Below are positions 31,274 to 42,180 of a stretch of DNA of 64,000 nt, in pieces. The position numbers and the translations under genes are program-made. Below the pieces are notes generated by a model. The model searched no databases. It saw only the letters and a program-made list of their open reading frames with translations, and had not been told where the DNA came from. The stretch spans positions 124,001-188,000 of the forward strand of contig NZ_JAFIQU010000005.1 of the NCBI RefSeq assembly GCF_017355985.1. Reading direction: 5' to 3'. Position 1 is the first letter of the stretch. Each line of letters opens with the position of its first letter. The stretch is from Arenibaculum pallidiluteum. Its GTDB lineage: Bacteria; Pseudomonadota; Alphaproteobacteria; Azospirillales; Azospirillaceae.

Positions 31274-32881
31274 TCAGGTCCAGAGCAGCCGAAGCTCGGC
31301 CACGATGCGCGCGACGTGCGAGTAGATGTCCGGCGGTACCGCCGCGAACTGGAAGAGGTAGACGAGGAAGGCGAACATGCTCAGCAGCAGCGCGCCCATC
31401 GTCGCGACCATGGCGATCTCGAGCGCGCGGACGACCGGGCTCACGTCGAGCACCACCGCGCTGACCGCGCCCAGCACCGGCAGGTCGAAGCGGTTGCGCA
31501 GCCGCTCGGCGCTGCCGAAGGAGTCCTTGAGCTGGGTCGTCAGGACCGAGAGGCCGACCGCCGCACCCAGGCCCAGGAACAGGACCGCGGCAAAGAACAG
31601 GACGCGCTTCGGGCCCGAAGGCTTCACGGGCACGATCGGCGGGTCGACGATCCGGAACTCGACGTTCTTCGTCTGGCTTGCGAGCTTCTCGGCGAGCTCC
31701 GCCGATTCGCGCCGCTGCACGAGCTCGTCGTAGTTCTTCCGGACCACGTCGTAGTCGCGGTTCACCTCGGCGAGCTGCAGGTTGATGTCGGGCAGCGCCG
31801 TGATCTGACGTCGCAGCGACTGCACCTCCTCGCGCCGGGCGTCGGCGCGCTTGGTCAGGGTCGCGACCTCGAGCTCGGCGCGGCGCAGGTTCTCCTGGGC
31901 CCGGACATAGGCGGGGTTGGCGACGGTCCCGGTCCCGGCACCATCGGGCGCCGCGGGGTTGCCGGCGATCTCCGAGCGGAAGGCCTCGATCCGGCGCTTG
32001 AGCGCGATCACGTCGGGATGGCGCGGCGTCTTGGTGGCCTGGAGCGAGGCGAGCTGCTCTTCCATCTGGCGCAGCGTCGTCGCCTGCGGGTTCGGGGCCG
32101 CCGCGGGATCGGCCGACGGGCCGGCCCCCAGCAGCCGGTCCGGCTTCAGGGCGTCGGGCGTGCGCGAGAGCTCGAAGCGGAGCTGGTCGCGGGTCCACAT
32201 CGCCGCCTCGAGCTGCAGTTCGACCCTGCGAAGCTCCGTCGCCGCCTCCTCCGCCGCGGTCTTGATCTCGTCATGCGTCGCGAGCTGCGCCGCATGGCGC
32301 GTGCGGAACTCGGCCACGCGCTGCTCAGTCTCGCGCAGGCGCTTCTCGTGGTCGCGGATCTGCTGCTCAATGAAGCGGCGCGCCGATTCCATGTCGCGCC
32401 GGTTCGAGCCCACGTTCTGCTCGACAAAGATGTTCAGAAGCGCCTGGACGACCCGCTGGGCGACGGCGGGATCCCGGTGCTCGTACGAGACCGTGAAGAG
32501 CTGACCGCCCTCGGACTTGAGCTGGATGTCGCGCTGGAGCTCCTTGATGCGCGTGTCCTGCTCGACCGGCGTGGTGACCGTCAGGTCCATGTCGGTCATG
32601 CGCATGAGCTGCTCGAGGTTCGGCCTCGACAGCAGCGTCCGGCGGACGACGTCCACCTGCTGCTCGACGTCGGGCCGCACCGCCAAGTCCTGCATCAGGG
32701 GCCTGAGCAGGGTGGAGGTGTCGACGTAGACCCGCGCGAAGCTCTCGTAGCGGTTGGGCAGGACGGCGACTGCCGTCCAGCCGAGGGCGCAAATCGTCCA
32801 GGCCACGGCGACGACGCGCCAGCGCCGCTCCCACAGCCCGTAGAGGTGCGCGCGGATCAGTTGCCGGATTTCCTGGTCCAT
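31274..32881 (-). CDS. XrtA-system chain-length determinant (Wzz/TIGR03007 type)
   Basis: A 535-residue inner-membrane co-polymerase. An N-terminal helix (about 24-41) and C-terminal helices (about 438-460 and 485-515) flank a long periplasmic coiled-coil region (residues ~150-400). The P-x2-P-type motif before the second helix reads PPIVPVKPSGPKR. It sets EPS chain length and activates the cognate tyrosine kinase. Two C-terminal hydrophobic segments rather than one are usual for the exosortase subfamily. Located 15 bp after the export gene. Confidence 0.92.
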   Translation of the reverse strand: MDQEIRQLIRAHLYGLWERRWRVVAVAWTICALGWTAVAVLPNRYESFARVYVDTSTLLRPLMQDLAVRPDVEQQVDVVRRTLLSRPNLEQLMRMTDMDLTVTTPVEQDTRIKELQRDIQLKSEGGQLFTVSYEHRDPAVAQRVVQALLNIFVEQNVGSNRRDMESARRFIEQQIRDHEKRLRETEQRVAEFRTRHAAQLATHDEIKTAAEEAATELRRVELQLEAAMWTRDQLRFELSRTPDALKPDRLLGAGPSADPAAAPNPQATTLRQMEEQLASLQATKTPRHPDVIALKRRIEAFRSEIAGNPAAPDGAGTGTVANPAYVRAQENLRRAELEVATLTKRADARREEVQSLRRQITALPDINLQLAEVNRDYDVVRKNYDELVQRRESAELAEKLASQTKNVEFRIVDPPIVPVKPSGPKRVLFFAAVLFLGLGAAVGLSVLTTQLKDSFGSAERLRNRFDLPVLGAVSAVVLDVSPVVRALEIAMVATMGALLLSMFAFLVYLFQFAAVPPDIYSHVARIVAELRLLWT

Positions 32882-32896
32882 GGTCGCGTCCGGCGC

Positions 32897-33520
32897 TCAG
32901 AACCAGCTCTGCGGGATGATCACCACGTCGCCGGGGAGCACCGGCACGTTCGCGCTGATGTCGCCGTCGCGCAGCAGGTCGTCGAGCCGCACGTTGAAGG
33001 TCTGGCTGTTGCCCGCGCGGGCGAGCACCGCGCGGTTGCCGGCCGCGAACTCGGTCAGGCCACCGACCTGGATCAGGAGGTCCAGCACCGTCATGTTGGC
33101 GCGGTAGGGCACGGCGGCCGGCTTCATCGCCTGGCCGACGACGCGCACCTGCTGGTCGAAGGGGCCTGCGAAGTTGCTGACCATGACCGTCGCGAGCGGG
33201 TCGGTGACGTAGAGCTTCAGCCGCTCCTCGATGTCGCGCGCAAGCTCCGTCGGGGTCTTGCCCGCGGCGACGAGATCCTCGATCAGCGGCGTCGAGATGC
33301 GGCCGTCGGGCCGGACCGGGACGGTGACGGAGAATTCCGGGGCCTGCCAGACGAAGACCTGCACCGTGTCGAGCGGTCCGATCCGGTAATCCGGGGCGGC
33401 GGTCGAGGTCATCTGGACCTGGCTGGGAGCGGCCGGCTTGTTCCCGGCGCAGCCCGAGACGAGGGCGGCGAGGGCAAGCGATCCGGCGACGGAGATCAGT
33501 CTGGATGGGGCGAGCGGCAT
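32897..33520 (-). CDS. XrtA-system polysaccharide export lipoprotein (Wza-like, TIGR03027 type)
   Basis: A 207-residue lipoprotein (LVSGC lipobox) with a Poly_export domain (DYRIGPLDTVQVFVWQAPEF) and a SLBB-type segment (GAVPY/VLDLLIQVGGL). It forms the periplasmic/outer-membrane export pore for the EPS. It is the first gene of the minus-strand EPS operon that runs to the FemAB-like gene at 25737. The upstream region contains palindromes but no sigma-54 motif. Confidence 0.92.
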   Translation of the reverse strand: MPLAPSRLISVAGSLALAALVSGCAGNKPAAPSQVQMTSTAAPDYRIGPLDTVQVFVWQAPEFSVTVPVRPDGRISTPLIEDLVAAGKTPTELARDIEERLKLYVTDPLATVMVSNFAGPFDQQVRVVGQAMKPAAVPYRANMTVLDLLIQVGGLTEFAAGNRAVLARAGNSQTFNVRLDDLLRDGDISANVPVLPGDVVIIPQSWF

Positions 33521-33606
33521 CGATCACCTCTTGCGCGGCCCCGCTCCGGACCAGGCCGCGGGCGGGGACTGAGGGGTTCTTAGGCTGGCGGCAGTCTAGG
33601 CAGCCG

Positions 33607-33620
33607 CCCGATCTATCGGG
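33607..33620. promoter_or_regulatory. Palindrome upstream of the EPS operon
   Basis: CCCGATCTATCGGG is a perfect 6-2-6 palindrome about 90 bp upstream of the export-lipoprotein gene. It is followed by three GGTAA/TTACC copies (33619-33623 direct, 33637-33641 inverted, 33650-33654 direct) and a CTTTA-GA-CTTTA direct repeat at 33628-33639. This looks like a regulated, non-sigma-54 promoter region; the regulator is unknown. Confidence 0.5.
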
Positions 33621-33718
33621 TAAGGCGCTTTAGACTTTACCGCCGCGGGGGTAAGCGGTGCGTCCGGCCGGCGGCGGCGCTACCCCACTCGATCCGGTGG
33701 TGCGGCGGATGCGCCGCT

Positions 33719-34120
33719 TCAGGCGCTTCGGGGGCTGAGCGGCACCCGAAAGACGAAGGCCCGGTTCAGTCCGTAATTGCAGAAGAAGCCGCCGAGGATC
33801 GAGGCGAGCTTTGCCGCCAGCGGCGGCAGGCCCATGCCGAGGCCGGCCCAGAGGATCATGCTGCCGAGCAGGAAGCTGACGAGGTTCACCGTCGCGAAGC
33901 GACCGAACTGGCGCCATGGGCTGTGTCCCGCGCTGCTGCCGCCGAAGGTCCAGCTCCGGTTCAGGAAGAAGCTCTGGATGGTACCCGCGCCGTAGGAGGC
34001 CGCGTGGGCCATGAGGGGCGGGACGCCGAAGCCGATGAGCGCGACGAAGACGGCCAGGTCCATGACGGTGTTCGCGCCGCCGACGACGGCGAATTTGATG
34101 ATCTCCGACCGCACACGCAT
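33719..34120 (-). CDS. GtrA-family membrane protein (lipid-linked sugar flippase-like)
   Basis: A 133-residue protein with four transmembrane helices and the GtrA signatures FAVVGGANTVMDLAVF and NRSWTFGG near residues 7-60. GtrA proteins are believed to flip undecaprenyl-phosphate-linked sugars. The start at 34120 is preferred over 34150 because GGAG lies 5 nt upstream. It is divergent from the GT2 gene, which belongs to the same functional set. Confidence 0.88.
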   Translation of the reverse strand: MRVRSEIIKFAVVGGANTVMDLAVFVALIGFGVPPLMAHAASYGAGTIQSFFLNRSWTFGGSSAGHSPWRQFGRFATVNLVSFLLGSMILWAGLGMGLPPLAAKLASILGGFFCNYGLNRAFVFRVPLSPRSA

Positions 34121-34392
34121 GAGGACTCCGGGTGTTCTCGGCGGCGGCATTCAACGGCACGGCGCGCCAGGGCGGCAGGCCGCCCGTCGGCTTAGGCTGA
34201 TTGCGTCGCCAATGCCTTCGCGGGGTGCCTGCCGCGGCGCAGGGAACGCCGTGCGACATACCCCTTTCTTTCGGCGCGGAGGCGCTCGGGCTACGCTCGG
34301 AGAGCGCTCACCCCGCGATGAAGATCCGCGCAATTGTCGGTATCCGCCCGTGGCGCCAAGGCACGGGGCGAAGACCATCAAGGGGTGTGCCG

Positions 34393-35598
34393 ATGCCCGT
34401 CCTGCTCGAGAAGACCGCGGAGCTTCCAGCGGCCGAGGATGCCGCCACGGATTGCGAGTTGACGATCCTGATGCCGTGCCTGAACGAGGCGCGGACCTTG
34501 CCGGCCTGCATCGAGAAGGCGCAGCGCTACCTGCGGCGCAGCGGCGTGAAGGGCGAGGTGGTGATCGCCGACAACGGCAGCACGGACGGCAGCCAGGCCA
34601 TCGCGAGCGCGCTGGGCGCGCGCGTCGTGCCGGTCCCCCTCCGCGGCTACGGCGCGGCGCTGGGGGCAGGGATCCGGGCGGCACGCGGCCGCTACGTGGT
34701 CATGGGCGACAGCGACGACAGCTACGATTTCGAGCATCTCGACGCCTTCGTCGAGAAGCTGCGGGAAGGCCACGAGCTGGTGATGGGCAACCGCTTCAAG
34801 GGCGGTATCAAGCCCGGCGCCATGCCCCCGCTGCACCGCTATCTCGGCAATCCCGTCCTGACCTTCATCGGGCGTTTGTTCTTCGGAAGCCCGTCCAACG
34901 ACTTCCACTGCGGGCTCCGCGGCTTTGAGCGCGAGGCGATCCTGCGACTGGGCCTGACGACCCAGGGCATGGAGTTCGCCTCGGAGATGGTCGTGAAGGC
35001 GACGCTGCGTCGGCTCCGCATCACCGAGGTGCCGACGACCTTGTCCAAGGACGGTCGCGACCGGCCGCCCCACCTGCGGAGCTGGCGCGACGGCTGGCGG
35101 CACCTGAAGTTCCTGCTGGTGCACAGTCCCCGCTGGCTGTTCCTGTATCCCGGCGTGACCCTGACGGCGCTGGGGCTCGCCCTGATGGCCGCGGTCCTGC
35201 CGGGGCCGCTCGCCCTCGGCGGGGTGGTGCTGGACGTGCACAGCCTGATGATGGCGATGGCGAGCACCCTGCTCGGGCTTCAGTTCATCGTCTTCTTCCT
35301 GCTGGCCAAGCAGTTCGCGATCAACCATGACCTGCTGCCGCTGGGCGAGACCTTCGATGCGTACCGACGCGCCTTCACGCTCGAGCGGGCTCTCATGCTG
35401 GGCGGCGTCGTGGTGCTCGCCGGCGCAGGAGGGACTTTCGCGGCCATCGCGACATGGGGGATGGGCGGCTTCGGCGACCTGAACTACCAGATGTTCATGC
35501 GCGGGCTGGTGCCCTCGCTGACGGCGCTGCTGGCGGGCTGCCAGATCGCGATCGGCGCCTTCCTGGCCGCCATCCTCGACCTCGGCCGCCGCGGCTAG
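34393..35598 (+). CDS. GT2 glycosyltransferase with membrane anchor (DPM/GtrB-like)
   Basis: A 401-residue enzyme. The cytoplasmic GT-A domain (residues ~20-260) shows LTILMPCLNEARTLP, VVIADNGSTDGS and the metal-binding DSDDSYDFE. The C-terminus has about four transmembrane helices from residue 255. It makes polyprenyl-phosphate-linked monosaccharide from a nucleotide sugar. GtrA (flippase) and a GT-C membrane protein (transferase) flank it, completing a lipid-linked sugar pathway. AAGGGG precedes the ATG at 34393; longer upstream starts are possible. Confidence 0.9.
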   Translation: MPVLLEKTAELPAAEDAATDCELTILMPCLNEARTLPACIEKAQRYLRRSGVKGEVVIADNGSTDGSQAIASALGARVVPVPLRGYGAALGAGIRAARGRYVVMGDSDDSYDFEHLDAFVEKLREGHELVMGNRFKGGIKPGAMPPLHRYLGNPVLTFIGRLFFGSPSNDFHCGLRGFEREAILRLGLTTQGMEFASEMVVKATLRRLRITEVPTTLSKDGRDRPPHLRSWRDGWRHLKFLLVHSPRWLFLYPGVTLTALGLALMAAVLPGPLALGGVVLDVHSLMMAMASTLLGLQFIVFFLLAKQFAINHDLLPLGETFDAYRRAFTLERALMLGGVVVLAGAGGTFAAIATWGMGGFGDLNYQMFMRGLVPSLTALLAGCQIAIGAFLAAILDLGRRG

Positions 35599-35607
35599 GA
35601 CGGCGCC

Positions 35608-37239
35608 GTGACCGGCTGGGCAGATACGGCGGGGGGCGCAGCATCCGGCGCTCTTCGCCTCGAGCGCGGGGCGAGGCTGCTGCCCTGGGGCGCGGCCATC
35701 GTCCTGCTTGCGCTCGCAGGCGTGGCGGCGAAGGATTTCGCGAATCCGGACGGGGTCGCCTATGCCCGGCTGGCCCTCTACTGGTCCGAGGGGCGCTGGG
35801 CTCTGGCCGTGACGGGCTACTGGGGGCAGCTTCTGCCCTGGCTCGCAGCGCCGCTTCTGCGCCTGGGCCTGGATCCCGTGGTGGCCATGCGCGTCGCCAT
35901 GGGCCTGTCGGGCCTCGTCTTCCTGCATGGGGCAGGGGCCCTGCTCGCCGCGTTCCGCCTGCCGCCCGCCGAGCTGCGGGCGGGCTTCTGGATCGCGGCC
36001 CTGCTCGCGGCCGTCTGGTCCATCGTGGCCGTGACGCCGGACCTCCTGGCGGCGGGTCTCCTGCTCGCCGGAATGGCGAGGCTGGTCGACGAGGACATGG
36101 ATGCGCGCTGCGGCTTGCAGGCGGGCGTCTTGTTCGGCTTCGCCTATCTCGCGAAGGCAGTGATGCTGCCGACAGCCGTGCTGGCGGTGGGCTGCGTCCA
36201 GGGCCTGCGCTGGTGGCTTGGACGGGCCGGGCTGACCGCGTCGCTGCGTTGTGCCCTCGCCGCGGGGCTGGGGCTCGGTGCGGTCGCCCTGCCGTGGATC
36301 CTTGCGCTGTCGCTGCATTACGGAGCGCCAACCTTCTCCACCAGCGGCGCGCCGAACCACGCGATCGCTGGTCCGCCGGACCGAGACCGCGGGCATCCGA
36401 CCTTCCGAATCCATCACGAGCCGCCTCCAGGCCGGCTGACCACCTGGGAGGATCCGACGATCTTTCCCTACGAGGACTGGTCCCCGTTCGAGAGCGCAGC
36501 CCATCTCCGCCACCAGGCGGGCCTCGTCGCCGGCAATGCGAAGGAGGTCCTGCGCCGCCTTGCCCGCTTCGACATGGCCGGGCTCGGCCTCGCCGCGGCG
36601 GTCTTCGCGGCGCTCGGCCTCGGCCGAGCCGGATGGCGCGCCCAGCCCTGGCGGCTCGCCCTGCCGCTCTCCTCATGCGTCGCCGCCGCGTACCTGCCGG
36701 TCTACGCCGGCGACGACCGCTACTTCGTGGCGAGCATTCCGATCCTGCTCGGCGCCGCGCTTGGGCTCAGCCACGCCGTCGGCAGTTCACTCGGCCCCGT
36801 GCGGCGATGGCTGCCCGCCGCTCTGGTCGCGGCGTCCTTCGCCGTGCCCGCGGCGGACCAGGCTGCCTTCATGGTCCTGGGACGCAAGCATGCACACCTG
36901 GAAGCGGCCCGCCCGGCAGCGGCGGCGCTGGGCACGGGGGTCCGCGGCGTCGCCTCGGTCCGCGACGGAACCCATTTCGGCCTCTATCTCGCTTGGATGG
37001 CGGACGTGCCCTTCCTCGGGAACAGCGATGCGGCAGCCGTCCCCGCCGACCTGAATGCCGACCAGGCCGCCGTGCGGGCCGACGTCTTCGTCCTCGGCCG
37101 CGACAGCCCGATGGCGGCCGCCATGACGGAGGATGCAGCCTTCGAGCGCGTCACCGCGGGCGGAGGGGAGAAGGCCTGGCCGGCGGCCGTCTTCCGGCGG
37201 CGCTCGCCGACGAACTTTCCAGAAGCGACAGGCCCGTGA
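35608..37239 (+). CDS. GT-C-type integral membrane glycosyltransferase (putative)
   Basis: A 543-residue protein with about ten transmembrane helices. An early acidic loop motif NPDGVAYARLA and the later GDDRYFVASIPIL fit GT39/GT83-type membrane transferases that use lipid-phosphate sugars as donors. The start is a GTG at 35608, 9 bp after the GT2 stop, so they are co-transcribed. A role in modifying EPS with the GT2 product is inferred. The substrate is unknown and the family assignment is by topology and motif only. Confidence 0.7.
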   Translation: MTGWADTAGGAASGALRLERGARLLPWGAAIVLLALAGVAAKDFANPDGVAYARLALYWSEGRWALAVTGYWGQLLPWLAAPLLRLGLDPVVAMRVAMGLSGLVFLHGAGALLAAFRLPPAELRAGFWIAALLAAVWSIVAVTPDLLAAGLLLAGMARLVDEDMDARCGLQAGVLFGFAYLAKAVMLPTAVLAVGCVQGLRWWLGRAGLTASLRCALAAGLGLGAVALPWILALSLHYGAPTFSTSGAPNHAIAGPPDRDRGHPTFRIHHEPPPGRLTTWEDPTIFPYEDWSPFESAAHLRHQAGLVAGNAKEVLRRLARFDMAGLGLAAAVFAALGLGRAGWRAQPWRLALPLSSCVAAAYLPVYAGDDRYFVASIPILLGAALGLSHAVGSSLGPVRRWLPAALVAASFAVPAADQAAFMVLGRKHAHLEAARPAAAALGTGVRGVASVRDGTHFGLYLAWMADVPFLGNSDAAAVPADLNADQAAVRADVFVLGRDSPMAAAMTEDAAFERVTAGGGEKAWPAAVFRRRSPTNFPEATGP

Positions 37240-37262
37240 GTGACACCCATGAGTGACTGGGC

Positions 37263-38609
37263 ATGAGGGACTACCTGCTTCTCGGCTTCGTGGCCGCCCT
37301 CGCGGCGCTGGCGCTCGCCCATCCCTTCGCGGGCGTGCTGGCCTGGGTGTGGCTGAGCCTGAACAACCCGCACCAGCTCGGCTGGGGCATCGCCGGAACG
37401 CTGCCGCTGAACCAGCTCATGGTGGCGGTCACGGCGCTCGGATGGCTGATCTCGCGCGACCGCAAGGCGCTGCCGAACGAGGCCTTCACCTGGCTCGTCG
37501 TCCTCTTCATCGGCTGGATGACGCTGTGCGCCCAGCTCAGCCTCGCGCCCGAGCGCTCCGCCCACTGGTGGGATCTCAACACGAAGGCGCTGCTGCTGAT
37601 CCTGTTCGTGCTCGGCCTGACGACCAAGCCGGTCCGAATCGTCGCGCTGACCTGGATGCTGGTGCTCTCGCTGGCCTATTTCGGCGTGAAGGGCGGCCTC
37701 TGGACGATCCTGACGGGCGCCGGGGGCATGGTTCTCGGCCCGCCCAACACCAAGATCGAGGACCGCAACCATTTGGCACTGGCGCTCGTCATGACGCTGC
37801 CGCTGATGCATTTCCTGCGCGCCCATGCCCGCCATCCGATGGTGCGCCACGGCCTCGCGGCGGCCATGGCGCTCTCGGCACTGGCGATCCTGGGCAGCTT
37901 CTCGCGCGGCGGCTTCCTGGCCATGCTGGGAATGGCGGGCTTCCTGTGGCTGAAGTCGCGGCACAAGTTCGTGACGGCCGTCGCGGCGGTGCTGGTGCTG
38001 GCCGCCGGCCTCGCGATCATGCCGGACCGGTGGTTCGAGCGGATGGACACGCTGAAGTCCGCACAGCAGGACGATTCGTTCACGGGCCGCCTGGAGGCCT
38101 GGCAGTTCGCGTTCAATGCCGCCGTGGACAGGCCGCTCGTCGGGGCAGGGCTGGGGGCGACCGAGGATGCCCGCATCTTCGCCCGGTACAATCCCGACAG
38201 CCTGATCGCCAGCGAGGGGCGGGGCCTTGCCTCGCACAGCATCTACTTCCAGGTGCTCGGCGACCAGGGGTTCGTGGGACTTGGGCTGTTCTTGGCGATC
38301 CTGCTGGTGATCTGGCGAGACGCGCGCCGGGCCGTGCGGCTCGCTCAGGACAGGCCCGAACTCGCCTGGGCGCGCGATCTCGGCCGCATGTGCCAGGTCT
38401 CGCTGCTGGGCTACATGATCGGCGGCGCGGCGCTGTCGCTGGCCTATTACGACGGCTTCTTCCTGGTCGGGGCCATCGCCTGCCTGACCCAGCGCGCAGC
38501 GCGCGAGGCGCTGGCCGCCGCCGCGCCGGCGCCCGCAGCACGCCGCGGCCGACGCCTCTCGCCGGTGCCCAGGACGCTGGCTGCCGCGGCTTCCGGCGGA
38601 CCGGGTTAA
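37263..38609 (+). CDS. Exosortase A-associated O-antigen ligase-like protein (TIGR03097 type)
   Basis: A 448-residue polytopic membrane protein of the Wzy_C/O-antigen ligase group, with a large periplasmic loop (residues ~260-320). The N-terminal sequence (WVWLSLNNPHQLGWG) and LGSFSRGGFLAMLGMAGFLW are typical of the probable O-glycosylation ligase that accompanies exosortase A. It may polymerise EPS or attach glycans to PEP-CTERM proteins. It follows the GT-C gene by 23 bp. Confidence 0.92.
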   Translation: MRDYLLLGFVAALAALALAHPFAGVLAWVWLSLNNPHQLGWGIAGTLPLNQLMVAVTALGWLISRDRKALPNEAFTWLVVLFIGWMTLCAQLSLAPERSAHWWDLNTKALLLILFVLGLTTKPVRIVALTWMLVLSLAYFGVKGGLWTILTGAGGMVLGPPNTKIEDRNHLALALVMTLPLMHFLRAHARHPMVRHGLAAAMALSALAILGSFSRGGFLAMLGMAGFLWLKSRHKFVTAVAAVLVLAAGLAIMPDRWFERMDTLKSAQQDDSFTGRLEAWQFAFNAAVDRPLVGAGLGATEDARIFARYNPDSLIASEGRGLASHSIYFQVLGDQGFVGLGLFLAILLVIWRDARRAVRLAQDRPELAWARDLGRMCQVSLLGYMIGGAALSLAYYDGFFLVGAIACLTQRAAREALAAAAPAPAARRGRRLSPVPRTLAAAASGGPG

Positions 38610-38720
38610 TCCCGCGGGGAGCCGGACGGGGCGCTCGCCCGAAATTGCGGCTAATCCGATCCCTCGTCTCCTGCGGCCGCGGCTAGGGCGTCAAACTCCG
38701 GCCAACGCAAGACGGATCCC

Positions 38721-40771
38721 ATGGCCCATCTCGCAACCGAAGAAACCCTGTACCTGGCCGGCCACGCGATCGCCGGCGTCGCCTTCGCGGCGATGGCCCT
38801 GCTGCTCGCCGCCGGGTGGCGCCGCGGGCTGGCCGGGGTCTGCTTCGTCGCGGCCGCGGCGCTGGCGTCGATCTGGTCCGGGACGGAGCTCGCGGCGATG
38901 CTGCTGCCGGTGCCCGCCGGCTTCGCCGAAGCAGCCGAGATCCTGCGCACCGGAGGCTGGCTGGTGCTGCTCGTGCTGCTGATGCGCCAGGTCAACCCCG
39001 ATGACGGGCGCCGACTGCTCGCCCGGCCCGAGCTGGCGACCGGCGTCGCCCTTCTCGCCGTCGGGCTCGGCGCCGCCATTGTTCCCGTCGATCCGGTGGT
39101 GGCGCTGATCGCGCGGCTGGGTCTGGCGGTGGTCGGCCTGCTGCTGGTCGAGAACCTGTTCCGCTGGACGAGCGCCTCGGCCCGCTGGTCGTTCAAGCAC
39201 CTGCTGCTGGGCGCCGGCACTATCTTCGCCTTCGACCTCTTCCACTATTCCGAGGCGCTGCTGTTCCGGGCGGTCGACATCACCACCGCGACGGCGCGGC
39301 CACTGGTCAACACGCTGGTGATCCCGCTGCTGCTGGTGGGCGCGGCGCGGATCCGCTCCCTCTCGCTGGACGTGTCGGTCTCGCGCGAGGCGGTCTTCCA
39401 CACGACGGCGCTGCTGGGCAGCGGCATCTACCTCGTGGCGGTCGCCGCGGGCGGCTACCTGATGCGCGAGACCGGGCTCGGGATCGGGCCGCTGGTGCAG
39501 ATCCTGTTCCTGGTCGGAGCCGCGGTGCTGCTGGCTGCCCTGCTGCTTTCGGGCGGGCTGCGGGCGCGCCTGCGCGTGCTGATCTCGCGCCACTTCTTCA
39601 GCTTCGCCTACGACTACCGGCGGGAATGGCTGCGCTTCATCGCGACCATGGGCCCCGGCGGCGCCGATCTTCACGAGCGCGCGATCGCCGCCGTCGCCCA
39701 GGTGCTGGATGCCGGGGGCGGCGCGCTGTTCCTGCGCGACGCCCGGGAACGCTACGGCCTCGCCGCCCGCTGGAACTGGCCGGGCTCGGCCCCGCTCGCG
39801 GCGCTGCCCTCCGGCCTCGCGGCCCGTCTCGACGAGCGGCGCGAGGTGCTGGACCTGCGCCTCGGCATGGATCTCGCGGACGGCGCGGGCGAGGAGGCCT
39901 CGCTCGCCTGGCTGCGCCAGCTCGACGAGCCCTGGCTGCTGGTCCCGCTCTCAGCCCGGGGCGTGCCAGTCGGCGCCGTCCTGATCGTCCAGCCGCGCGC
40001 GCCGCGCGCGCTGACCTGGGAGGACGAGGACCTGCTGGGCATCCTGGGCGTGCAGATCGGCAGCTACATCGCCGAGGAGCAGGTGGCGCGCGACCTCGCG
40101 CTCGCCCGCCGCTTCGAGCGGATGAGCCAGAACTTCACCTTCATGGCGCACGACCTGAAGAACCTGGTCAGCCAACTCTCGCTGATCGTGCAGCACGCCG
40201 AACGCCACGGCGACAAGCCGGAGTTCCGCCGCGACGCCTTCGCGACCATCGGCCAGTCCGTGGACAAGATGCGAGCCATGCTGGTGCGCCTGAAGGACGC
40301 CAGCGCGACCGAGCCGCGCCTGGTCCCGGTGGCGCTGGACGACCTTCTCGCTCGCGCGCGCCACCCGCGGCTGGAGCCGGGCGCCGTCATGGTGCGCGCG
40401 CTGCCGGGGGATCGCGTCCGGGTCGAGCCCGACGGCTTCCAGAGCGTGCTGGACAACCTCGTGCATAACGCGGCCGAGGCGGGCGGGCGGGTGCGGGTCG
40501 CCGGTCGGACCGGCTCCGGCGAGGCGGTGATCGAGGTCGCGGACGACGGGCCCGGCATGACCGAGCGCTTCGTCGCCGAGGAGCTGTTCCGGCCCTTCTC
40601 GACAACCAAGGAGGCGGGCTTCGGGCTGGGCATGTTCCAGTGCCGCGCGCTCGTCGAGGGTTGGGGCGGCCGGCTCGACGTCGAGAGCCGTCCCGGCGAG
40701 GGAACCATCGCGAGGATCACGCTGCCGCTGTGCATCGGCGCGGCAGCCGCAGAACAAGGAGTGGAGACGGT

Positions 40772-40775
<4 letters not shown>
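38721..40775 (+). CDS. prsK: XrtA/PEP-CTERM system histidine kinase PrsK
   Basis: A 684-residue sensor kinase with about nine N-terminal membrane helices (to residue ~295), a GAF domain (~300-450) and a kinase core. The phosphoacceptor is His in FMAHDLKNLVSQL, the N box is DNLVHNAAEA, and the G boxes are VADDGPGM and GFGLGMFQ. It is TIGR02916-type, the partner of PrsR in exosortase systems. Its stop overlaps the prsR start by 4 bp (ATGA). Confidence 0.94.
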
Positions 40776-42145
<1,370 letters not shown>

Positions 42146-42180
42146 ACGCCGGCCCGCGGACACGAAGAGGAACCAGGGAG

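Noticed and set aside
31031..33583. An 850-codon plus-strand frame opposite the EPS kinase, Wzz and export genes
   Set aside because: Antisense shadow with Arg/Asp/His-rich, low-complexity composition; the minus-strand genes are well supported.
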